In this document: piece by piece, positions 43,545 to 51,816 of the stretch
Layout: each line of letters begins with the position of its first letter
Position numbering within the stretch: position 1 is the first letter of the stretch
Assembly: GCA_963781775.1 (NCBI GenBank)
Contig: CAWAHE010000013.1
Span: forward strand, 62,001 to 126,000
From: CAVSRC01 sp963781775
GTDB lineage: Bacteria; Pseudomonadota; Alphaproteobacteria; Rhizobiales; Kaistiaceae
DNA: 64,000 nt
Direction: 5' to 3'
Notes under the pieces: generated by a model
What the model saw: the letters and a program-made list of their open reading frames with translations, nothing else
The model's database searches: none
What the model was told of the DNA's origin: nothing
Made by a program: the position numbers and the translations under genes

Positions 43545-44739
43545 TTATGCCTTCGAGCCGCCAACCGACGCGGCAGGACCGCCGGCCGGCTTTCCCGCGA
43601 CGAATTGACGGGCACGCCGCGCGATGCCCAGCCCGACATGTGCGGCGAACCGCAGCCGACGCCGCGCCTCCCAGGATATTCCGGAATTGATTGAGATATC
43701 GCGAACGCGGAAGGCGCGGTTGCGCGATTGGATGTCGTAAGCGGCTTTCAGCCGGATCGGCGTAGAACGCACCGATCTTCGCGGCATCCATCCCGGGGCT
43801 TGCCAGCCACTGCGGGATGTAGACGTTGCAGAGGCGCTCGACGTCGACGAACACCTTGCCGGTGCCGGTGCCCGCCGCCGGACACGAGGTCGAGTGGGCG
43901 TCGCCGACAACGACAACCCCGGGTTTGTCCAGACCGGTCGTTTCATAGAGATCGGCGGGGCGAATCTTGACCGGTCCGTCGACCGCGATGTTCCCAACGA
44001 AGCGGCGCAGGCCGGGGAGCGCGGCGAAGAGCGTTTCGACGGGCGCATCGCGCATGGCGCGCAGCCACGGATCGTTCATTTGCCTGTAGACGAAGAGGTT
44101 GGCGCGGGTGGTGGCGCCGGTGGGAAAACAACTCAGATAGGCAATCCGCGTGTCGGGGTTCTTCGGGAAACAGGTCAGCGCCGTGAACGGGAACGAGGTC
44201 GCATCGGCCCGCTTGAGGTCGAAGCCGATGGAGATGGAATGCCCGGGCGAAATATCGCGACGTTTCAGGCCGAAGTTTTCGCGGAGCGCGGAGTTCAGTC
44301 CGTTGGCAAGAACGATCAGACGTGCAGAAATTTCCTCGCCGCTCGACAGGGTCAGCCTCTGCCGGTCGTCGGAGGTGACAATCGCGGCGGCCTTGCCCAG
44401 GATCCGTTCCACACCGGCCGGAATTTCGGTGCGGACGGCATTCACTAGAGCGTCGTAGAGAATTCCATATTGGCCCGTGTGCCGCTTGTCGGTGAGCCTG
44501 TCGCCGCGCACGATCCAAATCTGTTGGTACGGACTTGCCGCCGCGGCGACGGCATCGCCAAGGCCGGTCCTGGCGAGGATTCCGATCTGCTCTTCGTCGA
44601 GCTTCTCGCAGCGGAAGTCCGGCGGGTAGACCTCATGCGGGTCGACAAGCAGTGCGTCGATCCCGGCGCGACCGAGCATGGCGGCGGTCACGGACCCGGC
44701 AAGCCCACCTCCGACGATTGCGATGTCCGTGTGCCGCAT
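43545..44739 (-). pseudogene. FAD-dependent oxidoreductase, interrupted by a one-base frameshift
   Basis: The start ATG is at 44739 (AAGGG upstream). The N-terminal FAD site is IVGGGLAGSVTAAMLGRAG, and VVVVGDAHSTSCPAAGTGTGKVF is the second FAD segment of UbiH/geranylgeranyl-reductase-like enzymes. Near 43746-43750 the coding signal jumps frame: after FYADPA the natural continuation KAAYDIQSRNRAFRV lies in the next frame and ends at TAA 43545. One extra base is present. Without the shift the frame would read on into the acyltransferase gene. Either truly broken, or a sequence error. Confidence 0.82.
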
Positions 44740-44849
44740 GTTCTGCCCTTTGGCCCCACGGCTGCGAAGTCGGCCTTGAACCGGTAACAGCGCGTAAAGG
44801 GTGACCTGATATTTGGGCCTTTCCGGAAGCGTTGAAAACAGCCAACACC

Positions 44850-44893
44850 GTTTAACCTTAATCGAAGATTGGAGCGTCCGAGTTAACGTTCGC
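44850..44893. promoter_or_regulatory. TTAACCTTAA / GTTAACGTT promoter motif pair
   Basis: TTAACCTTAA (44852-44861) and GTTAACGTT (44882-44890) lie in the 157-bp gap between the divergent FAD-enzyme and AMP-binding genes. The same two motifs, in the same order, occur upstream of the FeeM-type gene (30353 and 30392), 40 bp apart there and 31 bp apart here. They are rare sequences in a GC-rich genome and suggest a shared regulator. Confidence 0.45.
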
Positions 44894-44896
44894 ACC

Positions 44897-45103
44897 ATGA
44901 TTAATGAGAACGTTAGCGCAGTGATTATTTACCTTGGGTTCATTTTGGTTTTGATGCCGGCAATCATGCGACTTAAAGGTGTGCCGCCCATGAGGGGTCG
45001 GTTCGATTCACTCAGCAAAGTGGGTCTCGCAGAGGCAAACAGCGTCGCCGGTCGGCGCTTCGGAGACGGGCAAGGTTCTGAATGCGGCTTGAGGATCATC
45101 TGA
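44897..45103 (+). CDS. Possible small membrane protein
   Basis: 68 residues from an ATG at 44897. Residues 4-26 form one strongly hydrophobic segment (VSAVIIYLGFILVLMPAIM) followed by a basic stretch, the layout of a single-pass small membrane protein. No clear ribosome site precedes it and the 3' end overlaps the next gene by 22 bases. It resembles nothing I recognise. The hydrophobic segment and its place right after the motif pair make it worth keeping as a candidate. Confidence 0.3.
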   Translation: MINENVSAVIIYLGFILVLMPAIMRLKGVPPMRGRFDSLSKVGLAEANSVAGRRFGDGQGSECGLRII

Positions 45104-45846
45104 AACTCGCTGTGGCGCGGCATGGCCAGCGCGTGGCGGTGATGGGTCCGCGCGGCCAGCACACATATGCCGAGCTCGACCTCAAGTCCGAACGCCTCGC
45201 AGAAGCGCTCCAGCATCGTGGCGTCGCTCGCGGGTCGCGGGTCGTGACGTTCATGGACGAAGGCTGGGAGGCCGTGGTGTCCTTTTTCGCGGTGCTCAAG
45301 GCCGGCGGCGTCGTTTGTCCGGTCGCGGCGTCTGCACCATACGAAGCGCTGGCCGCCGCGGTCGACCGGGATCAGCCGGTCGCCATCGTCACAGAGGCTC
45401 GCCTCGCCGGGACGGTCGCGTCCGCCATCGACAGGTCGAACGTGGTCAGGCTGATCGTACTGGCTGGTGGCGATCGTGCCCGCGCCACCGACACGTGCCT
45501 CTCATTCGAGGAGACCGTTGGCCGCATGGCGCGGGAACCGCAACTGCTTTCGGGCGGAGAGGACACGGATATCGCAGTGCTGCCGTCGAAGGAGGCATCG
45601 CTGACCCATCGTCAGATCGCCGACGACGCGGCTGGCGTTTCGGTTCCGGAAGCTTGCATGACCATGCTGTCGTTGGCGCGGCCGAACGGGCCCCGTGATC
45701 TCGTCGCCGCGATCGACGCCGGCGCGACGCTGCAGACACCGCCGCCGGCGTTGGCAGCGGCATCGCGACAATCCGTCGTGGGGCAGCACATGAATGACGA
45801 CCTGCCTCTTGCTGCCTGTTTCGCGAGCGCGGCAGCTATCGGCTGA
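45082..45846 (+). CDS. Degenerate, truncated AMP-binding (acyl-CoA synthetase-like) protein
   Basis: 254 residues with the N-terminal subdomain of an ANL-superfamily enzyme (HTYAELDLKSERLAEALQHRG, VVSFFAVLKAGGVVCPV). Where the ATP-binding loop (S/T-S/T-G-T-T-G-x-P-K-G) should follow DIAVL, only six residues (PSKEAS) intervene before LTHRQI. The whole adenylation core and C-terminal domain are absent; intact family members have 500 or more residues. It cannot activate a substrate. The frame is nevertheless open and starts in register with the neighbouring genes. Read as a decaying gene or a repurposed pseudo-enzyme. Confidence 0.7.
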   Translation: MRLEDHLKLAVARHGQRVAVMGPRGQHTYAELDLKSERLAEALQHRGVARGSRVVTFMDEGWEAVVSFFAVLKAGGVVCPVAASAPYEALAAAVDRDQPVAIVTEARLAGTVASAIDRSNVVRLIVLAGGDRARATDTCLSFEETVGRMAREPQLLSGGEDTDIAVLPSKEASLTHRQIADDAAGVSVPEACMTMLSLARPNGPRDLVAAIDAGATLQTPPPALAAASRQSVVGQHMNDDLPLAACFASAAAIG

Positions 45847-45871
45847 ACTCTGTCAATGCTGGGGGAGCGGC

Positions 45872-46921
45872 ATGAGAAAGACTGCGATCTGGGCCGGGCT
45901 TGAAACCCTCTATTTCACCGGTACCCATCGGCTGGCGCGCAACTTCCTCTCCGGCACTGGCGCGATCCTGACCTTCCACCACGTATTGCCGCAGCGCGAC
46001 GATTCGTTTCAGCCCAATCGCGGGCTGGCGATAACGCCTGAATTCTTCGACGAGGTGCTGACTTCTCTGGCGCACGCCGACGTCGACGTCGTTTCTATCG
46101 AAGAAGCGGCGCAGCGACTGACCGACCGCGCACCCGGTCGCCGGTTCGTCGCGCTCACTTTCGACGACGGCTACCGCGACACGCTGGATCATGCGTGGCC
46201 GATCCTGAAGCGACACGACATGCCGGTGACCCTCTATGTCGCCTCGGCATTCGCTGATGGAACCGGCACGCTGTGGTGGGAACTGCTGGAAGAGGCGGTT
46301 GCTCGCGGATTGCCAATCGAGATTGTTCTCGACGGTGAACTCCGCCGTTTCGACTGCGATACGGCCCAGGCGAAGAACGATACCTACGACGCGCTCTATG
46401 CCTGGATGCGGGCGCGAGAGCACGAAGCGGACCTCGTTAAGGCCATCGGCGAGATCGCGGCGGCTTGTGACATCGACGCGCAGGCGCAGTGCCGCGAATT
46501 GTGCATGGACTGGAACACGCTGGCCGGTCTGGCGGCCGATCCTCTGGTCACCATCGGTTCCCACACCGTCAGCCACCCCTTCCTGAGCAAGCTCGATGCG
46601 ACCGGTGCGCGCGCCGAGATGGTCGATTCGCGCCGGCGTATCGGGGAGAAGCTGGGCGTTCAGGCCGACCATTTCGCCTATCCTGTCGGCGGGCCCGATG
46701 CCGCCGGCCCGCGCGAGTTCGCGCTTGCGGCCGAGGCCGGCTACCGCACCGCCGTCACCACACGCGCGGGCGTCCTCTTCCCCGAGCACCGCAACTATAT
46801 GACCGCGCTGCCGCGTATCTCGGTCAACGGCGAATTCCAGCGCCTGCGCTATCTGGACGTGCTGCTGTCGGGTGCGGCAACGGCGCTCCTGAACGGCTTC
46901 CGCCGGGTCGACGCGGCGTGA
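45872..46921 (+). CDS. Polysaccharide deacetylase (NodB homology, CE4)
   Basis: 349 residues from the ATG at 45872 (GGGGGAG site). The metal and base motif TFDDGYRDT is at 96-104, the zinc-binding HxxxH segment is IGSHTVSHPFLS near 234-245, and AYPVGGPD gives the later conserved Asp/Pro. No convincing signal peptide; a hydrophobic N-terminal part could associate with the membrane. It removes acetyl groups from N-acetyl sugars of a surface or cell-wall glycan. It lies 25 bases after the degenerate AMP-binding gene. Confidence 0.9.
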   Translation: MRKTAIWAGLETLYFTGTHRLARNFLSGTGAILTFHHVLPQRDDSFQPNRGLAITPEFFDEVLTSLAHADVDVVSIEEAAQRLTDRAPGRRFVALTFDDGYRDTLDHAWPILKRHDMPVTLYVASAFADGTGTLWWELLEEAVARGLPIEIVLDGELRRFDCDTAQAKNDTYDALYAWMRAREHEADLVKAIGEIAAACDIDAQAQCRELCMDWNTLAGLAADPLVTIGSHTVSHPFLSKLDATGARAEMVDSRRRIGEKLGVQADHFAYPVGGPDAAGPREFALAAEAGYRTAVTTRAGVLFPEHRNYMTALPRISVNGEFQRLRYLDVLLSGAATALLNGFRRVDAA

Positions 46922-47091
46922 TAGGCGATCCCGAGAAAGCGACCACGCTCTGCATGTTGTAGCGGGGCATCGCCCGTAGCCATCGGCGAGGCCTCAAGCT
47001 CGTCCAGGACGACCAAGGCCGTGTCGTAACGTTCCTTCAGGAAGTCCTGCGGCGATTGAAGGGCCCGAATCGCGGCCTTCCGCTGTGACAT
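46849..47091 (-). CDS. Possible small hypothetical protein, antisense to the deacetylase 3' end
   Basis: 80 residues. Codon use looks moderately coding (QSPQDFLKERYDTALVVLDELEA and DAPLQHAERGRFLG are protein-like), but the frame overlaps the last 73 bases of the deacetylase gene on the opposite strand and has no evident ribosome site. It may be the remnant of a longer gene. I recognise no family. Confidence 0.3.
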   Translation of the reverse strand: MSQRKAAIRALQSPQDFLKERYDTALVVLDELEASPMATGDAPLQHAERGRFLGIAYHAASTRRKPFRSAVAAPDSSTSR

Positions 47092-47180
47092 TCAAACGGA
47101 ACGATGTCGATTTCCGACAAGCTCATTCGTCGTCCTCATGTGATGCAAGAACCGTTGGCTCAAGCACGGAGACGGACGCG

Positions 47181-47825
47181 ATGACCCCTACCATTACTGC
47201 CTTTGAACGGTCGCCCGATGGGGGGAAAGGACTGGCGCGCGATACACGCGTTCGCTGGGCGTTTGAAGAAGTGGGCCAGCCTTACGAGGTTCGCCTCGTC
47301 TCGTTCCCGGCGATGAAGGCCCCCGCGCACCTGGCACTACATCCCTTCGGTCAGATTCCGACCTATGAAGAAGACGATCTCGCCATATTCGAGACGGGCG
47401 CGATCGTCTTTCACATTGCGCAGCAGCATGTCGGCCTGCTTCCGACGGATGCCGACGCCCGGGTGCGGGCGATCACATGGATGTTCGCCGCGCTCAGCAC
47501 CGTGGAGCCGCCCATCCTCGATCTCTCAATCGCCAAGACAGTCGAGGGCGACAAGCCCTGGGCACAGGAGCGCCTGCCACTGGTCATGGATCGGATTCGC
47601 ATCCGGTTGGGGCAATTGTCGGTTCACCTGGACGATGCCGACTGGCTCGACGGAGCGTTCAGCGCAGGCGACCTGCTGATGGTGTCGGTACTGCTCCGCT
47701 TGCGGGCGTCAGGCCTCTTGAACGAGTACCCGAACCTGGCCGCCTATGTCGCCCGCGGCGAGGCACGGCCGGCCTACCGGCGGGCTTTTGCGGCGCAATT
47801 GGCGATCAACGCCGCGGCCAGCTAA
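47181..47825 (+). CDS. Glutathione S-transferase family protein
   Basis: 214 residues from the ATG at 47181 with GGAG upstream. The N-terminal thioredoxin-like domain (about 1-85) has the cis-Pro segment HPFGQIPTYEEDD and the glutathione-binding ETGAIVFHIA; the helical C-terminal domain follows (FSAGDLLMVSVLLRL). The first strand carries ERSPDGGKGL rather than a typical Cys or Ser site. Probable detoxification or isomerase role; substrate unknown. Confidence 0.88.
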   Translation: MTPTITAFERSPDGGKGLARDTRVRWAFEEVGQPYEVRLVSFPAMKAPAHLALHPFGQIPTYEEDDLAIFETGAIVFHIAQQHVGLLPTDADARVRAITWMFAALSTVEPPILDLSIAKTVEGDKPWAQERLPLVMDRIRIRLGQLSVHLDDADWLDGAFSAGDLLMVSVLLRLRASGLLNEYPNLAAYVARGEARPAYRRAFAAQLAINAAAS

Positions 47826-47871
47826 GGTCGCCCGCGCCTTTAGGCCATTTGCAGATTGTAGGGGGAAGGTC

Positions 47872-48411
47872 ATGAAACTCGTCATCACGGGCTCGCAGGG
47901 CACAGTTGGGCGCCGCCTGATGGCGGCTTTTCCGGGGGCGATCGGCGTCGATCGTGTGCCGGGCGCGCAGGTGGTGGTCGATTTCAATACCGTCGACTAT
48001 GCCGCCGAGCCGATGCGCGGCGTGCTTGCCGGCGCCGACGCCATCGTCCATCTCGGCTCCGAACCGTCGCCGCACAAGGCCGACGAGGTGCATTGGCAAT
48101 CGGTCATCAATGCAAGCCGCCTCTACGCCGCGGCCCTCGCCGCGGGCATCCCACGCTTCGTCGTTGCGTCGTCAGGTTGGGCGGTGCCGATGGAGGGGCA
48201 GTTCCTGAACGCCTATGGTCTGTCGAAACGGGTCATGGAAGCCTTCACGGCGATGTATGACATCGGGCCCGAGCGCACGGCGCGTTTCGTGCGGATCGGT
48301 TGGGTGACGGACTCGGCTGATGCCGTCGCCAATGCCAAGCCATGGCTCAAGGCACTCTATTGGGACGATGCCCGCGTGGTCGCCGAGTTCACCAAGGCGC
48401 TGAACGACTGA
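47872..48411 (+). CDS. Short NAD(P)-dependent oxidoreductase, uronate-dehydrogenase-like
   Basis: 179 residues from the ATG at 47872. The Rossmann motif VITGSQGTVGRRL opens the protein, IVHLGSEPSP is the second conserved strand, and NAYGLSKRVMEAF holds the YxxxK pair. Normal family members have about 260 residues; here the substrate-binding C-terminal part is reduced. The shortening looks complete, without an obvious frameshift. It converges on the fumarylacetoacetate hydrolase gene with four bases between stops. Confidence 0.8.
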   Translation: MKLVITGSQGTVGRRLMAAFPGAIGVDRVPGAQVVVDFNTVDYAAEPMRGVLAGADAIVHLGSEPSPHKADEVHWQSVINASRLYAAALAAGIPRFVVASSGWAVPMEGQFLNAYGLSKRVMEAFTAMYDIGPERTARFVRIGWVTDSADAVANAKPWLKALYWDDARVVAEFTKALND

Positions 48412-48415
48412 GCGA

Positions 48416-49591
48416 TCATATCAGCTTGCGCTTCGCCAGATTGCGCATCAGCGCCGCCGTGCCATAGGTCCACGGCTCCGCCTCGTCGGTGTGGCGGACG
48501 CGGTTCGACAGGCGGCCGAGCTTGGGCGACGCGACGGTGACGATGTCGCCGACCTTGTGGGTGAAGCCCTGGCCCTTTTCGCCGCGATCCTCGACTGGCG
48601 CGAACATGGTGCCGAGGTAGAGCACGACCCCGTCCGGGTATTGGTGGTGCTTGCCGATCGCGGCGGCCATCAGGTCGGCCGGGTCGCGGCTGATCTTGCT
48701 CATGGCGCTCGACCCGTCGAGGCGGAAGCCGTCTTCGCCGGCGACGGTCAGGGTGACGGTCGTCTGGCGCACGTCGTCAAGCGAGAAGCCGTGGCCGAAG
48801 AGCCGGATGAACGGTCCGAGCGCGGCGCTGGCGTTGTTGTCCTTGGCCTTGCCGAGGAGGAGCGCCGAGCGGCCCTCGACGTCGCGCAGGTTGACGTCGT
48901 TGCCGAGGGTGGCGCCGACGATGGCGCCGCTCGAGGCGGCGACCAGGACCACCTCCGGTTCCGGGTTGTTCCACGACGACATCGGATGGATGCCGACATC
49001 GCAGAGGTGGCCGACGGCGGCCATCGGCGGCGCCTTGGTGAAGATCTCGGCGTCGGGGCCGATGCCGACCTCGAGATATTGCGACCACATGCCCTTGTCG
49101 ATGAGCAGCGCCTTCAAGGCCATCGCCTGCGGCGAACCGGGCTTCAGCCGCGCGAGATCGTCGCCGATGAGGCCGACGATCTCGGCGCGCACGCCGGCTG
49201 CCTGCTCGGGTGCGCCGCGCGCTTTCTCCTCGATGACACGCTCGAGCATCGAGACGGCGAAAGTGACGCCGGCGGCCTTGATCGCCTGCAGGTCGATCGG
49301 TGCCAGCAGCCACGGCTTGCTGGCGTCGCGTCCGTCCGGCGGCGTGTTGGCGAGGATGTCCTCGACGAGGCCGAGCGCTTCGCCCCTGGCATCCGCGGCG
49401 AGCCCGGCGGGCTCCGGCGCCTCGCAGAGATCGCGCATGGTCGGTGCGATCGCGGAAATGTCCACCAGTTCGACACCGCGTACCGCTACCACTGACGGGC
49501 CACCGAGGTCGGGCCGCCACACGCGTCCAACCAGAATTGCACGCCCTGCATCGTCGGGCAGGGCGAACGGCGCGCTGACGTCGAGTTCCAT
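48416..49591 (-). CDS. Fumarylacetoacetate hydrolase family protein
   Basis: 391 residues from the ATG at 49591 (GGAAGAAG site); the open frame upstream is not coding. The FAH core includes FTKAPPMAAVG, NPEPEVVLV (metal-binding Glu), GNDVNLRDVEGRSALLLGKAKD and the ISRDPADLM segment. Members hydrolyse or decarboxylate acylpyruvate-type intermediates, for example in sugar-acid or aromatic catabolism. At nearly 400 residues it belongs to the longer group that includes 2,4-diketo-3-deoxy-sugar-acid hydrolases. Divergent from a small exported protein. Confidence 0.9.
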   Translation of the reverse strand: MELDVSAPFALPDDAGRAILVGRVWRPDLGGPSVVAVRGVELVDISAIAPTMRDLCEAPEPAGLAADARGEALGLVEDILANTPPDGRDASKPWLLAPIDLQAIKAAGVTFAVSMLERVIEEKARGAPEQAAGVRAEIVGLIGDDLARLKPGSPQAMALKALLIDKGMWSQYLEVGIGPDAEIFTKAPPMAAVGHLCDVGIHPMSSWNNPEPEVVLVAASSGAIVGATLGNDVNLRDVEGRSALLLGKAKDNNASAALGPFIRLFGHGFSLDDVRQTTVTLTVAGEDGFRLDGSSAMSKISRDPADLMAAAIGKHHQYPDGVVLYLGTMFAPVEDRGEKGQGFTHKVGDIVTVASPKLGRLSNRVRHTDEAEPWTYGTAALMRNLAKRKLI

Positions 49592-49612
49592 GGAGCTTCT
49601 TCCCCGTCTTGT

Positions 49613-49622
49613 TGTTGCAACA
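49613..49622. promoter_or_regulatory. TGTTGCAACA palindrome upstream of the FAH-family gene
   Basis: A perfect 10-bp palindrome 22 bases from the FAH start codon, in a 207-bp divergent gap. A second inverted repeat, CCCGAC (49679) with GTCGGG (49697), lies in the middle of the gap. Either could be an operator. Confidence 0.3.
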
Positions 49623-49798
49623 GTCACACAGGCGCACGGCAAAATTACCAGGCGAGCAACCTGTCTGCGATTGCGGCGCCCGACCCTGTTACAATTGTCG
49701 GGACGCGGATGAATCGCCGATTGCGCTTTTACCGCGTCCTCGGGATTTTGCCACTGCCGGCGGGGGCGCCGGCTCATAGCCGGAAAGGGGCTGACCGC

Positions 49799-50239
49799 AT
49801 GTCGGGATTGCTGAAGTATTGCGCCGTCGCGCTGGCGGCGGCGGTTGCGATGCCGTTGGCGGCGCTTGGCGCCGCGCCGGACAATCTCGATGTTGCCGCG
49901 CCGCCAAAGCCGGCGCCGGCGCTGATCGTGCCGCTCGAACATCAGATGGACACCGAGATGGTGGTCCGCGACTGGGTTCTGTGCGTGTCGCAGGCGTTCG
50001 CGGAGACAATCGCCAAGGCGCGGGCCATCGGGCCGGCGGAGGCGCTTGCCGCGTATTCCGATCTCAAGGCATCGAAATCCTGCGGGCAATTTTCGGAGCT
50101 GCGGGTGGTTCTGCACAAGCCGCTGTACGCTGCGGACGGAACGCAGGAGGCGGCTCAGGTTTTCAGCGCCGCGGTCAACATCTCCGGTCGCTGGGCGAAT
50201 GCGTTCGTCATCGAAGGCGGCCTGCCGGAGGATCGGTAG
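49799..50239 (+). CDS. Hypothetical exported protein
   Basis: 146 residues from the ATG at 49799 (GGAAAGG upstream). A signal peptide covers about 1-25 (YCAVALAAAVAMPLAALGAA). The mature part has two Cys (WVLCVSQ, KSCGQF) that could form a disulfide. No recognised domain. Expected location is the periplasm. Confidence 0.65.
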   Translation: MSGLLKYCAVALAAAVAMPLAALGAAPDNLDVAAPPKPAPALIVPLEHQMDTEMVVRDWVLCVSQAFAETIAKARAIGPAEALAAYSDLKASKSCGQFSELRVVLHKPLYAADGTQEAAQVFSAAVNISGRWANAFVIEGGLPEDR

Positions 50240-50476
50240 GCTTCGGCGGCGGATCGTCGGTTCCCTCGCCCGAGTTCAAGCGAAGTGGCATTGCAGGCGT
50301 CGGCGTTTAATGGTTTCGCCGACGGTCGTTGGATTGTGGCGAGGCTGCCAAGTTTATTCCTTGGAACGACCCCAGATCGGCCCACCTGCCGCCTCGGTCC
50401 GGCAGTGGACTCTCCATGCCTGTTGGGGCGGGCGACGGAGATCGCACCTCGGTGCGAAACCAACGTGGAGAGGGAA

Positions 50477-50737
50477 ATGAAGAAACTCATGATTGCTGTC
50501 GGCGCGGCCGGTCTTCTTGCCGCATCATCTTTGGCGGCGTTCGCCGACCAGGCCAGCGGATCGATCCAGAGTGTCGACGCGACGGCCATGACGGTCACTC
50601 TCGATGACGGCAACACCTACAAGCTGCCAGGCGACGTTGATGCGGCATCGCTTCAGGTCGGCGAGAAGGTGCAGATCGAATACAGCAAGGGCGCCGACGG
50701 CCAGATGACGGCGACCGCGGTTACGCCGGCAAGCTGA
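50477..50737 (+). CDS. DUF1344 family exported protein
   Basis: 86 residues from the ATG at 50477 with GAGAGG upstream. Signal peptide at about 1-22 ending AFA. The mature part is one small beta-rich domain: GSIQSVDATAMTVTLDDGNTYKLP, then LQVGEKVQIEY, as in DUF1344, which is widespread in Rhizobiales and of unknown function. Probable periplasmic protein. Confidence 0.82.
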   Translation: MKKLMIAVGAAGLLAASSLAAFADQASGSIQSVDATAMTVTLDDGNTYKLPGDVDAASLQVGEKVQIEYSKGADGQMTATAVTPAS

Positions 50738-50858
50738 TTGTCATCGTCAGTCGTTGAGGACGGCGGTCGCGCCTGGCGCGGCCGCCGTTCGTTTTGCATG
50801 GCGCCAGGCCGATCACCGTCGTAGGGTTTCGCGCAAATCGGGGTGGGGGGCTCGCTAG

Positions 50859-51656
50859 ATGACGGCACTGATCGCGTCGGCCCGGCGCTATCCGCTTCTT
50901 GGCTTCTTCACGCTCGCCTATCTTCTGTCGTGGTGGCCATGGGTCTGGTACCGGATTGACCCGGTCGCTGCCGATGCTCCCATCCTGCCGTTCGGGCCAT
51001 TCCTTGCGGCGGCGATCATGCTGGGTCTGATGGGTGGCTGGCCGGCGATTCGCGCGTGGCTGGCCAAGATCGTGCACTGGCGGGTCGGCGTTCAGTGGTA
51101 CGCGCTTGTGCTGCTCCTGCCGCCGGCGATCACGGCGATGGCGGTCGGCGTCGTCCTGTTCCTCGGCGCGACGTTGCCGACGGACGCCGCGCTTCCCTCA
51201 TGGGGCGATCTCGCCGCCCGCTTCGCCTTCATCTTCCTGCTGATCGGGATCGGCGAGGAACCGGCGTGGCGCGGCTATGCCCTGCCGCGCCTCATCGAGG
51301 GTCGCACGGCGCTCGCCGGCGCGCTCATCCTCGGCGCCCTGCACGCCGTATGGCATTGGCCGCTCTTCGGCGTCGAATACGACCTCGGCAACATCGTGCC
51401 CTGGGCAGTCAGCGTCTTCTGCGTGTCGGTGATCGCCGCATGGATGTGGCTCCACACCGGCCGCAGCCTGCTGCTCCCCGCGCTGCTCCACACCATGGTC
51501 AACACGGCCGCGTTTCCGTTCGGCTGGTTCACCGGCGGCGATCTCGTCCGCCTGTGGTGGGTGTGGGCGGCGCTCTGGCTCGCGGTCGCGGCCATGGTGG
51601 TGACCGCGAACGGATCGGCGCTGATCAAGGCAAAGCCACGCCGGATGGCGGCTTAG
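50859..51656 (+). CDS. CPBP-family intramembrane metalloprotease-like protein
   Basis: 265 residues with about seven or eight hydrophobic segments. The CAAX-protease/Abi motif EEPAWR (EExxxR) is at 133-138, followed by LGALHAVWHWPL with two His and later ALLHTMVN, the conserved motif set of CPBP proteins. Bacterial members are linked to peptide maturation, immunity to bacteriocins or unknown roles. No bacteriocin gene is visible nearby. Function in this strain is open. Confidence 0.88.
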   Translation: MTALIASARRYPLLGFFTLAYLLSWWPWVWYRIDPVAADAPILPFGPFLAAAIMLGLMGGWPAIRAWLAKIVHWRVGVQWYALVLLLPPAITAMAVGVVLFLGATLPTDAALPSWGDLAARFAFIFLLIGIGEEPAWRGYALPRLIEGRTALAGALILGALHAVWHWPLFGVEYDLGNIVPWAVSVFCVSVIAAWMWLHTGRSLLLPALLHTMVNTAAFPFGWFTGGDLVRLWWVWAALWLAVAAMVVTANGSALIKAKPRRMAA

Positions 51657-51816
51657 GTGGCGTCCTCCGCCTTCGCCAGCTTTTCTTGCGGCGGCGGCGG
51701 GTGGCTCTGGTCGGCTCAGCCCGGTATAAAATCGCGAGCGGCGACCTGCCGCGCGGGTCTTCGCGCGAATTTGTTGCAAATCGACTGCAAGACCTCCCGC
51801 CAAAAGCGCGAAGAGG

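Noticed and set aside
42229..44898. 889-codon frame that looks like a FAD oxidoreductase fused to an acyltransferase
   Set aside because: The conserved end of the FAD enzyme lies in another frame and stops five bases before a good ATG for the acyltransferase; the fusion is explained by one extra base.
48416..50116. N-terminal extension of the FAH-family gene to 566 codons
   Set aside because: Conserved sequence and a ribosome site both start at 49591; the upstream part overlaps the divergent exported-protein gene and is not protein-like.
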